Source of the DNA: Ignavibacteriales bacterium | Lineage (GTDB): Bacteria; Bacteroidota; Ignavibacteria; Ignavibacteriales; Ignavibacteriaceae | Direction: 5' to 3' | DNA length: 64,000 nt | NCBI GenBank assembly: GCA_016700155.1 | Contig: CP065001.1 | Location: forward strand, 310,001-374,000 | In this document: positions 54,553-63,957 of the stretch, piece after piece | Layout of the letters: each line of letters starts with the position of its first letter | Position numbering within the stretch: position 1 is the first letter of the stretch | Program-made: the position numbers and the translations under genes | The notes under the pieces: model-generated | Told to the model about the DNA's origin: nothing | The model's input: the letters and a program-made list of their open reading frames with translations, nothing else | Databases searched by the model: none

Positions 54553-54900
54553 ATGAATAGAGAAAAAATAAATATCGAAGCTGAAATTGAACAGACAATT
54601 AAGTTGTTTGATTCAATTGAAACACTCGAACCTGACCAGTTCATGTACACAAGGGTAAAGGCGCAAGTAGAAGAATCAGCCAAAACAAAAAAGCAAAATA
54701 TATTTTCCGCCTTGTTTAAAGTTGCCCGCGTTATTCTTTTCATTCTGTTGTTAACAGTTAACCTTTACTCAGTTATAGTTTATTTCCAGGGGGATTCTGA
54801 ATCAACAGCGCTGCGGCAGGATTATCTTGATAGTATAAAGACAGAATATTCTGTTAACCCTGGTTATAGTTCTTATCCGGCATTAAATAGTGTGGATTGA
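54553..54900 (+). CDS. Small single-span membrane protein, candidate anti-sigma factor
   Basis: 115 residues: a charged cytoplasmic part (1-55, EAEIEQTIKLFDSIETLEPD), one membrane span (about 58-78) and a short periplasmic tail. It has no zinc motif. By position between a sigma factor and a CnrX-like protein it corresponds to CnrY-type anti-sigma factors, which are short single-span proteins. Its stop lies two bases before the next ATG. The role is inferred from position. Confidence 0.6.
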   Translation: MNREKINIEAEIEQTIKLFDSIETLEPDQFMYTRVKAQVEESAKTKKQNIFSALFKVARVILFILLLTVNLYSVIVYFQGDSESTALRQDYLDSIKTEYSVNPGYSSYPALNSVD

Positions 54901-54901
54901 T

Positions 54902-55420
54902 ATGGACTGGCTTACAAAACAAAAAACATACGTCTGGCTGATAATAATTCTTGTAATAATAAATCTTACAACTTTAGTTTTATTGTGGATGGACAGACCT
55001 TCGCCTTTGAAGCGACAGTCCCCCGGTATGCGGGGTACAGATACATTCCTTAAAACTGAATTGGGTTTAACTGAAGAACAGGATAAGCAGTTAAGGGAAT
55101 CACGCGATAAATTTTTTGGTCTTACTCGGACATTAAATGACAGTATCGGAACTTTGAAAAGAGAAATCCAGAAAGAAGGGCTTTCAGGAAAATATGATTC
55201 AATAAGAGTAGATGCATTAATCAGTGATATCGGTAAACTTCAATCCCGGCTTGAAAAATATGCGTTCGATCATTTTTCCGAGCTTGCAAAATTTCTTAAG
55301 CCGGATCAGGTAACTAAATTCCAGAAGATGTTTGAAAGAAACAGGAAACATCCTCCGGGGCATAAAGAAAATCATCATAATGAACCGCCGCCATTTGGTG
55401 AACCACCACCACCAATTTAA
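54902..55420 (+). CDS. Spy/CpxP- or CnrX-like periplasmic protein
   Basis: 172 residues from ATG at 54902 (an in-frame GTG at 54890 overlaps the preceding gene). A signal anchor (10-30) is followed by an all-helical domain with the motif FLKTELGLTEEQDKQLRESR (LTxxQ-type, about 50-69) and a second copy-like FLKPDQVTKFQKMFERN. The C-terminus is rich in His and Pro (KHPPGHKENHHNEPPPFGEP), a likely metal-binding tail. This family covers Spy chaperones and the CnrX sensor of cobalt/nickel. It probably senses metal or envelope stress for the sigma factor two genes upstream. Confidence 0.78.
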   Translation: MDWLTKQKTYVWLIIILVIINLTTLVLLWMDRPSPLKRQSPGMRGTDTFLKTELGLTEEQDKQLRESRDKFFGLTRTLNDSIGTLKREIQKEGLSGKYDSIRVDALISDIGKLQSRLEKYAFDHFSELAKFLKPDQVTKFQKMFERNRKHPPGHKENHHNEPPPFGEPPPPI

Positions 55421-55956
55421 GTTCATCTGTGTTAGTTAGCAATTATTAGCAGGTGACTTCCCACAGGTTATTGTAGAGTTTATCATCACTAATAACAAAT
55501 AATTTTTTTCTCGCAAGTTTATATGTATTAAATCGTCAAAAAAATAAACTGACTTTATGAATAACTATGTCCGTTTTCGTACTTAGAATATTTTGAAAAG
55601 AATGCTGCATAATGAACTTTTTGATTTCGGCGGGTGTTATAACTTTTTATTATACTAGTAGAGAGAAAGTACAACAAACATTTGCCGGCGTAAGATGACG
55701 GAGAAAGAACAAACATCGGAAACAAAACTTAAATCAATTCAAACTCCTGCCGGCAGCCGGTAAGCTGTGATGGAGTAAATGAATTATAAGTTTTTGTCAG
55801 ATGACAAGAATAGGTTAAAAGAATTTCCAGTTTGTACTTTCTGCTGAAAAGGATTGATGATATAGTTAGTATGAAAATATTTCATCGGAAGAAATTATAA
55901 AGTCAGTAACGGATTTCGATTGTTGTAAAAGGACTCCTCGTCGTTAACAACAATAA
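55421..55956. other. Intergenic tract without a supported gene
   Basis: AT-rich, no reading frame above 60 codons. A small hairpin CCTGCCGGCAGCCGG lies at about 55747-55761. Nothing else is recognised. Confidence 0.4.
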
Positions 55957-56071
55957 GGAGGCGTCTCATAAAGTGTTTTTCTGTAAAACTCCTGTTGGGA
56001 ATTAATTTATTGGAGGTAATAATTATTTCCCCCCTCACTCAGAAAACACAAAGCCCATTGATGACGCCTCC
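55957..56071. repeat. 115 bp long imperfect hairpin element
   Basis: Three nested pairs of complementary words in order: GGAGGCGTC (55957-55965) with GACGCCTCC (56063-56071); GTGTTTTTCTG (55973-55983) with CAGAAAACAC (56040-56049); GGGAATTAATT (55997-56007) with AATTATTTCCC (56021-56031). The whole element can fold on itself. It may be a MITE or a structured RNA upstream of the T9SS gene at 56167. Confidence 0.6.
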
Positions 56072-56166
56072 GGTTATTAAAAGATTATTGATATTAATTC
56101 TTTAAACCACCGCGATATTAATCTATATTTATTATAGAAAAATCAACATAAAATTACGGGGATGTT

Positions 56167-57438
56167 ATGAAACGTATTGCGGTACTTTTATTCATCATTT
56201 CATTCGGCGTTTGTTCAGGACAAAACTTCTGGGAGAAAACAAACTTTCCTTTCGACAGCACATCGTTTTACAGTGTTCATTCACTAATCACCAACTCTTC
56301 CGATCATATACTAGCAGGTACTTTTGCAAAGGGAATTTTTAAATCCACTGATAATGGTAACAACTGGACGGAATCTGGCTTGGCAAATCATTGGGTTATT
56401 TCTTTTGATAAGAATAGCTCAGGAGATTTGTTCGCCGCATCGATCGGTTCGCAATTCGGAAGCGGTGTGTTTAAATCAACCGATGATGGAAGTACCTGGA
56501 ATAGGGTCTGGGAGGCACAGACAGCAATGCATTGTATTTATGTTGACGAAGATGAATACATATATGTCGGATTAAATTATTATGAAACATCAGGTGGAAT
56601 TTTCAGATCAACCGATAACGGTGCAACGTGGAATCAGATTTTCAACCTTGCTGAAAATGTGTATTCAATTATAAAACTTAGTAACGGAAGAATACTTGCT
56701 GCCGGATATGGAAAAGTTTTTTACTCTGATAATGATGGCGCTGCATGGAACACTACGACAAACGGTCTTGTCAATTCAACTTCAAGTGATCTTGTTGTTA
56801 AAAATGAAAATGAAATATTTTTATCGACACTTGGTTATGGAATTTACAAATCCACGGACGACGGTATTAGCTGGGTTAATAAAACCGGAGCCGGACCTGA
56901 ATACAGTTGTCTCTTAATAACACCAGGCGGATCAATGTTTGCAGGGACAAGAGGTTACTGGGTTTACAGATCCACCAACGGTGGTGAAAATTGGGGCTTG
57001 ATAAATACAGGTATGGGAGAAGACAGGTATGTACTAAGTCTGCTCGCATCAAATGATGGTTATCTATTTGCCGGACTCGATTACTACGGAATGTACCGCA
57101 GTGTAAACAGAGTAACAGATATTGAAATTGAAGAATCTGTTTCACCGGGAAAATTTTATTTAGATCAGAACTATCCAAACCCGTTTAATCCAAGTACGAC
57201 CATACGATATACCATTCCGTTAGATGTAAGAAGCGAGATGCGAGAAGTAAGTCTGAAAGTATATGATGTATTGGGAAACGAAATTGCAACTCTTATTAAT
57301 GAAGAAAAACCTGCGGGAGAATATGAAGTTGAATTTAATCCGGCATCCAGTATCAGGTATCCAGCATCCGGCATCTATTTCTATCAATTAAAAGCAGGAG
57401 ATTATATTCAAACAAAGAAGATGATATTGATGAAGTAA
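56167..57438 (+). CDS. T9SS-exported BNR/sortilin-type propeller protein
   Basis: 423 residues with a signal peptide (1-19) and about seven BNR-type repeats (GIFKSTDNGNNWTES, GVFKSTDDGSTWNRV, GIFRSTDNGATWNQI, GIYKSTDDGISWVNK, WVYRSTNGGENWGLI), a propeller fold also found in sialidases and sortilin; sialidase catalytic residues are not evident. The sorting domain (330-423) has two odd insertions: a GA-rich RSEMREV segment at the loop used by the palindromes in other genes, and SSIRYPASG from a short tandem (about 57343-57372). Confidence 0.82.
   Translation: MKRIAVLLFIISFGVCSGQNFWEKTNFPFDSTSFYSVHSLITNSSDHILAGTFAKGIFKSTDNGNNWTESGLANHWVISFDKNSSGDLFAASIGSQFGSGVFKSTDDGSTWNRVWEAQTAMHCIYVDEDEYIYVGLNYYETSGGIFRSTDNGATWNQIFNLAENVYSIIKLSNGRILAAGYGKVFYSDNDGAAWNTTTNGLVNSTSSDLVVKNENEIFLSTLGYGIYKSTDDGISWVNKTGAGPEYSCLLITPGGSMFAGTRGYWVYRSTNGGENWGLINTGMGEDRYVLSLLASNDGYLFAGLDYYGMYRSVNRVTDIEIEESVSPGKFYLDQNYPNPFNPSTTIRYTIPLDVRSEMREVSLKVYDVLGNEIATLINEEKPAGEYEVEFNPASSIRYPASGIYFYQLKAGDYIQTKKMILMK
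57228..57258. repeat. GA-rich repeat inserted in sorting domain
   Basis: GTAAGAAGCGAGATGCGAGA and AGTAAG: the same GA-rich word family as the intergenic tracts at 13937, 43806 and 45612, but here read as VRSEMREV. Confidence 0.5.
57343..57376. repeat. Short tandem GCATCCAGTATC-type repeat in sorting domain
   Basis: GGCATCCAGTATCAGG, TATCCAGCATCC and GGCATC are imperfect units of about 12-14 bp that add nine residues (SSIRYPASG region) relative to the other sorting domains. Confidence 0.55.
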
Positions 57439-57509
57439 TCATTATAAAATAACAGGCTCTTATTCTTTTTTAATTTGATACTGTAAAATAATTTCTATCC
57501 TATAGTTTA

Positions 57510-60500
57510 ATGAAAACGGTGTTGCTTACACTTGTAATCATTTCTTGTAACTATACGCTTCAATTTGCGCAGACTCTCTCCTTTAAATATCTGACGACCG
57601 AAAACGGATTATCAAACAATACTGTTTATGATTTGGTTCAGGATAAAACCGGCTTCTTATGGTTTGCCACTGAAGACGGGCTGAACCGTTACGATGGATA
57701 CGAGTTTAAAATTTTCAGGCACGATCCTACAAATAAAAATTCAATCTCTGATAATTCTATTTGGTCCCTGAGAGAAGACTCAAAAGGCAATATATGGATC
57801 GGTACACGAAACGGTTGGCTTAATTGTTATGACCCCGTAAAAAATAATTTCCGGAAATGGCGGATCAGGTCGGAACAACTGGAAACGAACGCCATCACAT
57901 TTCTAATGGAAGACAATCAAAATAATATTTGGATCGGTACATACAGAGGCGGGCTGTATAAGTTTAACACAATCACTGAGAAGATAGATCACTGGTATCA
58001 TAAACCTGAAGATAAAAATTCACTCAGCAATAATTACGTTTCAAGTATTCTCGAAGATAAAACCGGAAACATCTGGATCAGCACATATAATGGATTGAAT
58101 AAATTTAATCCTAGCAGATCAATAGACAAGTTTGAAAAATATTTTTCTCTGCCCGGCAATTCAAACTCAATTAGTGACAATATAGTATGGTACCTGACAC
58201 AGTCGACACTTGACCCCGGTTTAATATGGATAGGCACAGCAAACGGATTGAGCAGTTATAATATTTATGACAACAAATTCTCCCGGTATAATATTCCCAA
58301 TAAAAATAATCTTCAATTTGGTACAGGCGCAGGTTCAGTAATTGAAGAGGTGATAGACAGGGACACGGTTCTCTGGATTGATTCATATGCGGGGTTGATA
58401 AAACTCAACATAACAGATAACAAGTTTGAAAGATTTACTTCAGAAAAGAGATTGAACGGAAATCTATCCAGCAACCAGTTGCACAGGATACTTAAAGATA
58501 ATTCCGGAACATTATGGGCTGCATCCGTCAACGGGATAAATTATACATCACAAACCATTCTAAAATTTAATGTTGACATTCATCCTGATGGATACTCTGT
58601 TAACACATCATCACTTAAAAACCGGAACATCAAAGCTGTAATTAAAGGTCCTGAAAATTCAATATGGTGCGGTACAGATGACGGGCTTTACTATTCAGTC
58701 ATCAGGCAGGATCAGTTAGAATTCATTAAACATTCGCAGACAACCGGACTAAACATATGGTCACTTAGTGCGGACACGGATAAAAATATCTGGATTGGCA
58801 CTTACGGCAGCGGACTTTATAAAATTGATTTAAAAACAAATCACCTGACTAAAATTCCTTTAAAAGACAGAAAATCATTATCGCTTGCAAACGAGTTTAA
58901 CAAAGCTGTTTTTACTGATGGTGATTCCTGCATCTGGATTGGTTTCTGGGGTGTTGGTCTGGGTAAGTATTCCATTAAGGATAAAAGTTTTAAACGCTGG
59001 TTTAAAAATTCATATCAGTCAAACAGTATAAGTTATGATGACGTCTGGACGATCTTTCGTGACAGTGAAGGAAAGTTATGGATAGGAACGGATGGCGGAG
59101 GTCTGAATCTGTTTGATGAAGTCAATGAAAAGTTTTATCAGTTTACAGGTGAAGGTTCCATAATCAATAACAATTGTATTTATGATTTTATTGAATCATC
59201 ATTCAGCCGGAAGGGAAAGCAAAATTCCCGCCCGGTATTATGGGCAGGAACTAACAATGGTCTTTACAGGATTGAATTGAAAAGCTCGGGACAGTTTTCG
59301 GAAATGTTAAATGATGCATCAATCAGACATTATACTATTAAAGACGGACTGGCAGATAATTCTGTAAAAAGTATAAAGGAAGATTCAGAAGGCAACCTGT
59401 GGCTTGGAACAAGTTCAGGTATATCCTTATTCATCGTTAAGAAAGAGGAATTCAAAAATTTCAGTAACTCTGATGGAATTTTAAATGCTGACATAAACCC
59501 CGCAGCATCTGTTTCTGTTGATGATGATATTTTATTAATGGGAAGCACAGCGGGGCTTAACTATTTTTATCCGGGGAGTATAAAATTGTCTTCCACTCTT
59601 CCATCTCTAACAATAACTGATTTCCAGATTTTTAACCTGTCAGTTATGCCTGACGAAAATTCAGTCTTAGAGAAGAGTATACTTTTTACGGATGAGATTG
59701 AACTGGCTCACTCACAAAATGTTTTTTCATTTGAATTTTCTGCACTGGATTTTTATTCACCCCACTCAATACAGTATGCATATATAATGGAAGGTTTTGA
59801 TAAGGAATGGATCTATAGCGGATCAAGAAGGTTTGTCACTTATACAAATTTAAATCCAGGTGAGTACATATTTAAAGTCAGATCAACTAATTCAGATGGT
59901 GTTTGGGGAAATAATATTCGTCAGGTGAAAATTACAATCATACCGCCATGGTGGCAAACAAACTGGGCTTTAGCATTATACTTCCTGTTTATAGTAATTG
60001 GTATATGGGGTATTGTGAAGTTCCAGTCGTACCGCACAAAATTACAGAACGAACTTAGAATGCAGGAGATTGAATCACATCATCTAAGAGAAATTGAAAG
60101 TCTTAAATCTCGTTTCTTTGCAAACCTTTCTCATGAATTCAGAACTCCTCTTACATTAATAAAAGGTCCGCTTGAGCAGATACTTAGCGGGAAGATTAAA
60201 GAAAATCTTCATCACTACTATAAAGTAATTTTGAATAACACTGAGAAACTCCAGGAACTTATTGAACAACTTCTTGAGCTTTCCAGGCTGGACTTTAAAA
60301 GCATACCTGTAATTAATAGCAGGCAGGAGTTGATAAGTTTACTTAAGACACTTACATATTCTTTTATTCCACTGGCAGAACAGAAATTTATTACTCTTAA
60401 GTTTGAAGCAAACGTTGATAATCTTGAAGTTCTCATTGACAGAGATAAACTGGAAAAAATTATTAATAACCTTTTAAGTAACGCATTTAAGTTTACACCG

Positions 60501-61685
60501 GCAGGAGGCAGAATACAGGTAATCATAAACTGCGATAACGCTGACAATAATTCCAATGTGATGATTGAAATAATAGATAATGGAATTGGAATACCGGATC
60601 AATTTAGCTCAAAGATATTCGACAGGTTTTTCCAGATGAATACTGAGCTGCATAAAAGTGTAAGCGGCTCAGGAATCGGTCTGGCTTTAGTGAAAGAACT
60701 TGTCAACTTGTTGAACTGGGAAATTTCTGTTAAGAGTAAGGAGAATGAAGGTACGACATTCAGATTAACCATGACTCTTGAAAGAGCAGCATCTGTTCAA
60801 ACAAACACGGAATCAGAAACGGATGAATATTCCGATATTCCAATTAACTCAGAACATGATGAACATATTAGTGAACTTGATAACGAAGAAGATACTGAAA
60901 AAATAAAACCTTCAATATTAATAGTTGAAGATTCTAATGATACGCGCAACTATTTAATTGATCTGTTTAAACATGACTACAATATTTTGTCAGCTTCAAC
61001 AGCAGATGAAGGGATTGAGCTGGCATTCAATAATATGCCGGAACTTATACTGAGTGATATAATGATGCCGGGAACATCGGGGTTGGAGTTCTGTAAAAAA
61101 ATCAAAACAGACTGGCAGACGAGTCATATTCCTGTAATACTGCTCACGGCTAAAGCTTCGGAGGAAAATAAAATTGAAGGTCTTGAAACAGGCGCTGATG
61201 ATTACGTTGTAAAGCCGTTCAGATATGAAGAACTTGCTGTAAGAATTAAAAATCTTGTAGAGCAAAGAAAACATCTGCACGATAAATTCAGCAATGATCT
61301 GAATATTCAGCCCCACCAGCTTGTAAAAAATAGTGTTGATGAAGAATTTATAAAAAAGGTAACGCAGTCTGTTCAAAAAAATCTGACGGATAATAAATTT
61401 AACTCTGAATTATTAGCAAGGGAATTGTTTGTAAGCAGGCGGCAATTGCATAGAAAATTAATTGCCATTACCGGTCATGGTCCCGGAGAGTTTATCAGGA
61501 TAATGAGATTGAAAAAAGCAGCGCAATTGCTGCTGGAAAATAATCTAAGTGTAACTCAGATTTCGTATGAGATCGGGTTTGAAAGTCCAGCCCAGTTTTC
61601 AAGAGCATTCAAAAAACATTTTCATTCGCTTCCATCAGAATTCTATAAAAATAATTCGGGCGACAGCCTGAATCACCAGGGATGA
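57510..61685 (+). CDS. Hybrid two-component system regulator (HTCS) 2
   Basis: 1391 residues, the same plan as the protein at 27693: signal peptide, Reg_prop propellers (about 30-690, starting FLWFATEDGLNRYDGYEFKI), Y_Y_Y domain (about 740-810), one membrane span (about 815-835), HisKA with H875 in LSHEFRTPL, HATPase (GSGIGLALV), receiver with D1183 (SDIMMPGTSG), AraC-type helix-turn-helix (about 1285-1380, LARELFVSRRQLHRKLIAIT). The sensor halves differ clearly, so the two probably read different ligands. It follows a T9SS propeller gene by 71 bp. Confidence 0.93.
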   Translation: MKTVLLTLVIISCNYTLQFAQTLSFKYLTTENGLSNNTVYDLVQDKTGFLWFATEDGLNRYDGYEFKIFRHDPTNKNSISDNSIWSLREDSKGNIWIGTRNGWLNCYDPVKNNFRKWRIRSEQLETNAITFLMEDNQNNIWIGTYRGGLYKFNTITEKIDHWYHKPEDKNSLSNNYVSSILEDKTGNIWISTYNGLNKFNPSRSIDKFEKYFSLPGNSNSISDNIVWYLTQSTLDPGLIWIGTANGLSSYNIYDNKFSRYNIPNKNNLQFGTGAGSVIEEVIDRDTVLWIDSYAGLIKLNITDNKFERFTSEKRLNGNLSSNQLHRILKDNSGTLWAASVNGINYTSQTILKFNVDIHPDGYSVNTSSLKNRNIKAVIKGPENSIWCGTDDGLYYSVIRQDQLEFIKHSQTTGLNIWSLSADTDKNIWIGTYGSGLYKIDLKTNHLTKIPLKDRKSLSLANEFNKAVFTDGDSCIWIGFWGVGLGKYSIKDKSFKRWFKNSYQSNSISYDDVWTIFRDSEGKLWIGTDGGGLNLFDEVNEKFYQFTGEGSIINNNCIYDFIESSFSRKGKQNSRPVLWAGTNNGLYRIELKSSGQFSEMLNDASIRHYTIKDGLADNSVKSIKEDSEGNLWLGTSSGISLFIVKKEEFKNFSNSDGILNADINPAASVSVDDDILLMGSTAGLNYFYPGSIKLSSTLPSLTITDFQIFNLSVMPDENSVLEKSILFTDEIELAHSQNVFSFEFSALDFYSPHSIQYAYIMEGFDKEWIYSGSRRFVTYTNLNPGEYIFKVRSTNSDGVWGNNIRQVKITIIPPWWQTNWALALYFLFIVIGIWGIVKFQSYRTKLQNELRMQEIESHHLREIESLKSRFFANLSHEFRTPLTLIKGPLEQILSGKIKENLHHYYKVILNNTEKLQELIEQLLELSRLDFKSIPVINSRQELISLLKTLTYSFIPLAEQKFITLKFEANVDNLEVLIDRDKLEKIINNLLSNAFKFTPAGGRIQVIINCDNADNNSNVMIEIIDNGIGIPDQFSSKIFDRFFQMNTELHKSVSGSGIGLALVKELVNLLNWEISVKSKENEGTTFRLTMTLERAASVQTNTESETDEYSDIPINSEHDEHISELDNEEDTEKIKPSILIVEDSNDTRNYLIDLFKHDYNILSASTADEGIELAFNNMPELILSDIMMPGTSGLEFCKKIKTDWQTSHIPVILLTAKASEENKIEGLETGADDYVVKPFRYEELAVRIKNLVEQRKHLHDKFSNDLNIQPHQLVKNSVDEEFIKKVTQSVQKNLTDNKFNSELLARELFVSRRQLHRKLIAITGHGPGEFIRIMRLKKAAQLLLENNLSVTQISYEIGFESPAQFSRAFKKHFHSLPSEFYKNNSGDSLNHQG

Positions 61686-61887
61686 TTATTGAATATTTAA
61701 TCACTCTCCAGAAAAATTATTCTATTTAATAAAAAATCAACTCTTCATTTCATTTCGTCACAAAACAGCAAAACTCTGGCAGCAAACAGCAATTCGCTGC
61801 TGCGGCTTTTTAATACATTTCCTTCCGTAAAAAATAACTGACTTAAAATTCTATTCCATTTCAATGGTCATTAAACAAACACATAAA

Positions 61888-62061
61888 ATGACTCACCTTC
61901 AATTTCAAAAACCTGCTAAAACTGAGTCTCCGGAAAATTTATTTGCACACAAAAAAAAGAAGGCAAAGTTTTTATCTCTTATGGTTTACGCTTTAATAAT
62001 ACTTATTACTATCTCATTCATGTTGATAATCTTTAAAATAATTATGGCAGCAAATAACTAA
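61888..62061 (+). CDS. Tiny single-span membrane protein 1
   Basis: 57 residues from ATG at 61888; an in-frame ATG at 61864 would add eight. A basic stretch (AHKKKKAKF) precedes one membrane span (LSLMVYALIILITISFMLII). The stop overlaps the start of the next small gene (TAATG at 62059-62063). Unknown function; tiny spans next to a membrane kinase gene may be regulators or toxins, but nothing proves it. Confidence 0.5.
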   Translation: MTHLQFQKPAKTESPENLFAHKKKKAKFLSLMVYALIILITISFMLIIFKIIMAANN

Positions 62062-62237
62062 TGAGCTCAATAACCGCAAATATTACTGAAAAACTTTACA
62101 ACCACTTTTACAGAATAATTTACCTGATACTGCTGATCCTATTACTGTTATCATTGTTTGGTACTGAAAGCCGGGAAAATCAAAAATTAAATTATGAAGC
62201 ACCCGGATTTCAGGTTGCAGATCGGGGAAAAAATTAA
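62061..62237 (+). CDS. Tiny single-span membrane protein 2
   Basis: 58 residues starting at an ATG that overlaps the previous stop by one base. An N-terminal polar segment (MSSITANITEKLYNHF) is followed by one membrane span (about 17-33) and a polar tail. An alternative frame (62194-62319, MKHPDFRLQIGEKINPD...) overlaps its 3' end and also looks protein-like, so a frameshift joining the two is possible. Confidence 0.4.
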   Translation: MSSITANITEKLYNHFYRIIYLILLILLLLSLFGTESRENQKLNYEAPGFQVADRGKN

Positions 62238-62472
62238 TCCGGATAATTTCAACTGCGGAATACGACAACATTTTCTGTCTGCAGAAGATATTGCTGTGAG
62301 TTATGCGGCGAAGCTGTAAAATTTAAAAGCATCAGGTCAATTCATTTACTACGCATTTAATACCGAGCCGACATTTTTATTAATAATTTTTTGATTTGTG
62401 ATTAATGAGACTCTCAGAATTATTATGTACATTTACAGTGAACCAACCGTATGAACATTCGATAGCAATAAA

Positions 62473-63957
62473 ATGACAAAAAAGATTTTTATTCTTTTGT
62501 GCCTCTGTTCAACCTTAATCTGTGCGCAGAATGTGATCATAGTTGTTATTGATGGCGCAAGATATAGTGAAACCTTCGGCGGAGGTAACACGTATATTCC
62601 GCATCTTTATGATGATATGCGACCTGGTGGTTGCCTGTTTACAAACTTTAGAATAGCCCAGGAAGGAAAAACCGAAACCAACCCCGGTCATTCCTCAATG
62701 CTGACCGGAACCTGGCAGCAAATTGCCAATGATGGTTCTGAACGACCAGACAAACCAACAGTGTTTGAATACTTCCGGAAGGAACTTAACAGCACGCTAA
62801 CAGAAAATTATGTTTTAGCCGGTAAAACAAAATTAAATGTTCTTTCGTACAGTACCGATTCAGATTATGGCAGTTTATACCAGGCTTCAACTAACTGCTC
62901 GACGTTAAATGACGAAGAAGTTTATAGTAATTTGATTTCGGTAATGGACACTTACAGCCCGAGATTAATAATTGTAAATTTTCCTTCAACTGATATTAGC
63001 GGGCACTCCGGTATTTGGGATGATTATGTGAACTCACTTACCGGGGCTGATAGCCTTGTTTATGAACTTTGGCAGCGTATTCAGTCGGGTAATCATGGTT
63101 ACACTTCAACAAACACAACTTTATTTGTCACAAATGATCATGGAAGACATGACGATTCCAACGGCGGCTTTACTGATCATGGAGATGACTGCGATGGATG
63201 CGAGCACATTATGCTGTTGGCAATAGGGCGGAATGTAACTCCCGGTTTGGTAAACTCTGATATTCACTATCAGATAGACATTGCACCGACGGTTGGAGAT
63301 TTGTTGAACTTTGCTACTCCCCAGTCGTACGGTACAAGTCTTTATGATGGTACTAATCCATTACCGGTTGAGTTGAATTCGTTCACTGCAGCATGGGAAA
63401 ATAATGCAGTGAAGCTTATATGGGAAACGAGAACGGAAGTTGATAATTATGGTTTTGAAGTTCAGAGATTTAAAGCTTCAATGGATCTGACAGGAGAGGA
63501 ATGGGAAAGTATCGGATTTATTTTGGGGAACGGAAATTCCAACACACTTAAATCTTATTCTTTTTATGATAAAAAAAATGCGACCGGGAAACTTATCTAC
63601 AGGTTAAAACAAATTGACAATGACGGCGGTATAAGATATTCAGGGACAGTTGAAGTTGAAAATGTTATTCCTGCAGAATTATATCTTGAACAAAATTTTC
63701 CGAACCCATTTAATCCTGTGACAAAAATAAAATTTTCTATCCCTTCTGTAGAGACGGGGCATGCCCCGTCTCTACATGTGACTCTTAAAGTTTTTGATGT
63801 ATTGGGAAATGAAATAGAAACATTAGTAAACGAAGAGAAGCCTGTCGGCAATTATGAGCTAAGATGGAATGCAGAAAGCTTACCATCCGGTGTTTACTTC
63901 TATCAATTAAAAGCTGGTGAATTTACTGATGTAAAGAAGATGCTATTGATTAAATAA
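62473..63957 (+). CDS. Alkaline-phosphatase-superfamily enzyme with T9SS sorting domain
   Basis: 494 residues with a signal peptide (1-19). Metal and nucleophile motifs of the superfamily are D27 (VVIDGAR), T69-N-P-G-H73 (nucleophile Thr), D174 and H178 (STDISGHSG), D222-H223 (TNDHGRHDD) and a later IHYQIDIAPT. This fits a type I phosphodiesterase/phosphatase or phosphopentomutase-like hydrolase acting on phosphate esters outside the cell; sulfatase is less likely because the Cys/Ser maturation motif is absent. A VELNSFTAAWENNAVKLIW linker precedes the sorting domain (403-494), which holds the palindrome at 63748. Confidence 0.85.
   Translation: MTKKIFILLCLCSTLICAQNVIIVVIDGARYSETFGGGNTYIPHLYDDMRPGGCLFTNFRIAQEGKTETNPGHSSMLTGTWQQIANDGSERPDKPTVFEYFRKELNSTLTENYVLAGKTKLNVLSYSTDSDYGSLYQASTNCSTLNDEEVYSNLISVMDTYSPRLIIVNFPSTDISGHSGIWDDYVNSLTGADSLVYELWQRIQSGNHGYTSTNTTLFVTNDHGRHDDSNGGFTDHGDDCDGCEHIMLLAIGRNVTPGLVNSDIHYQIDIAPTVGDLLNFATPQSYGTSLYDGTNPLPVELNSFTAAWENNAVKLIWETRTEVDNYGFEVQRFKASMDLTGEEWESIGFILGNGNSNTLKSYSFYDKKNATGKLIYRLKQIDNDGGIRYSGTVEVENVIPAELYLEQNFPNPFNPVTKIKFSIPSVETGHAPSLHVTLKVFDVLGNEIETLVNEEKPVGNYELRWNAESLPSGVYFYQLKAGEFTDVKKMLLIK
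63748..63780. repeat. In-frame palindromic insert in sorting domain, copy 4
   Basis: A perfect palindrome of 28 bases centred on GGGGCATGCCCC with flanking GTAGAGAC / GTCTCTAC. Compared with copies 1-3, stem bases change on both arms, keeping the pairing. It encodes VETGHAPSLHV. Confidence 0.85.
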
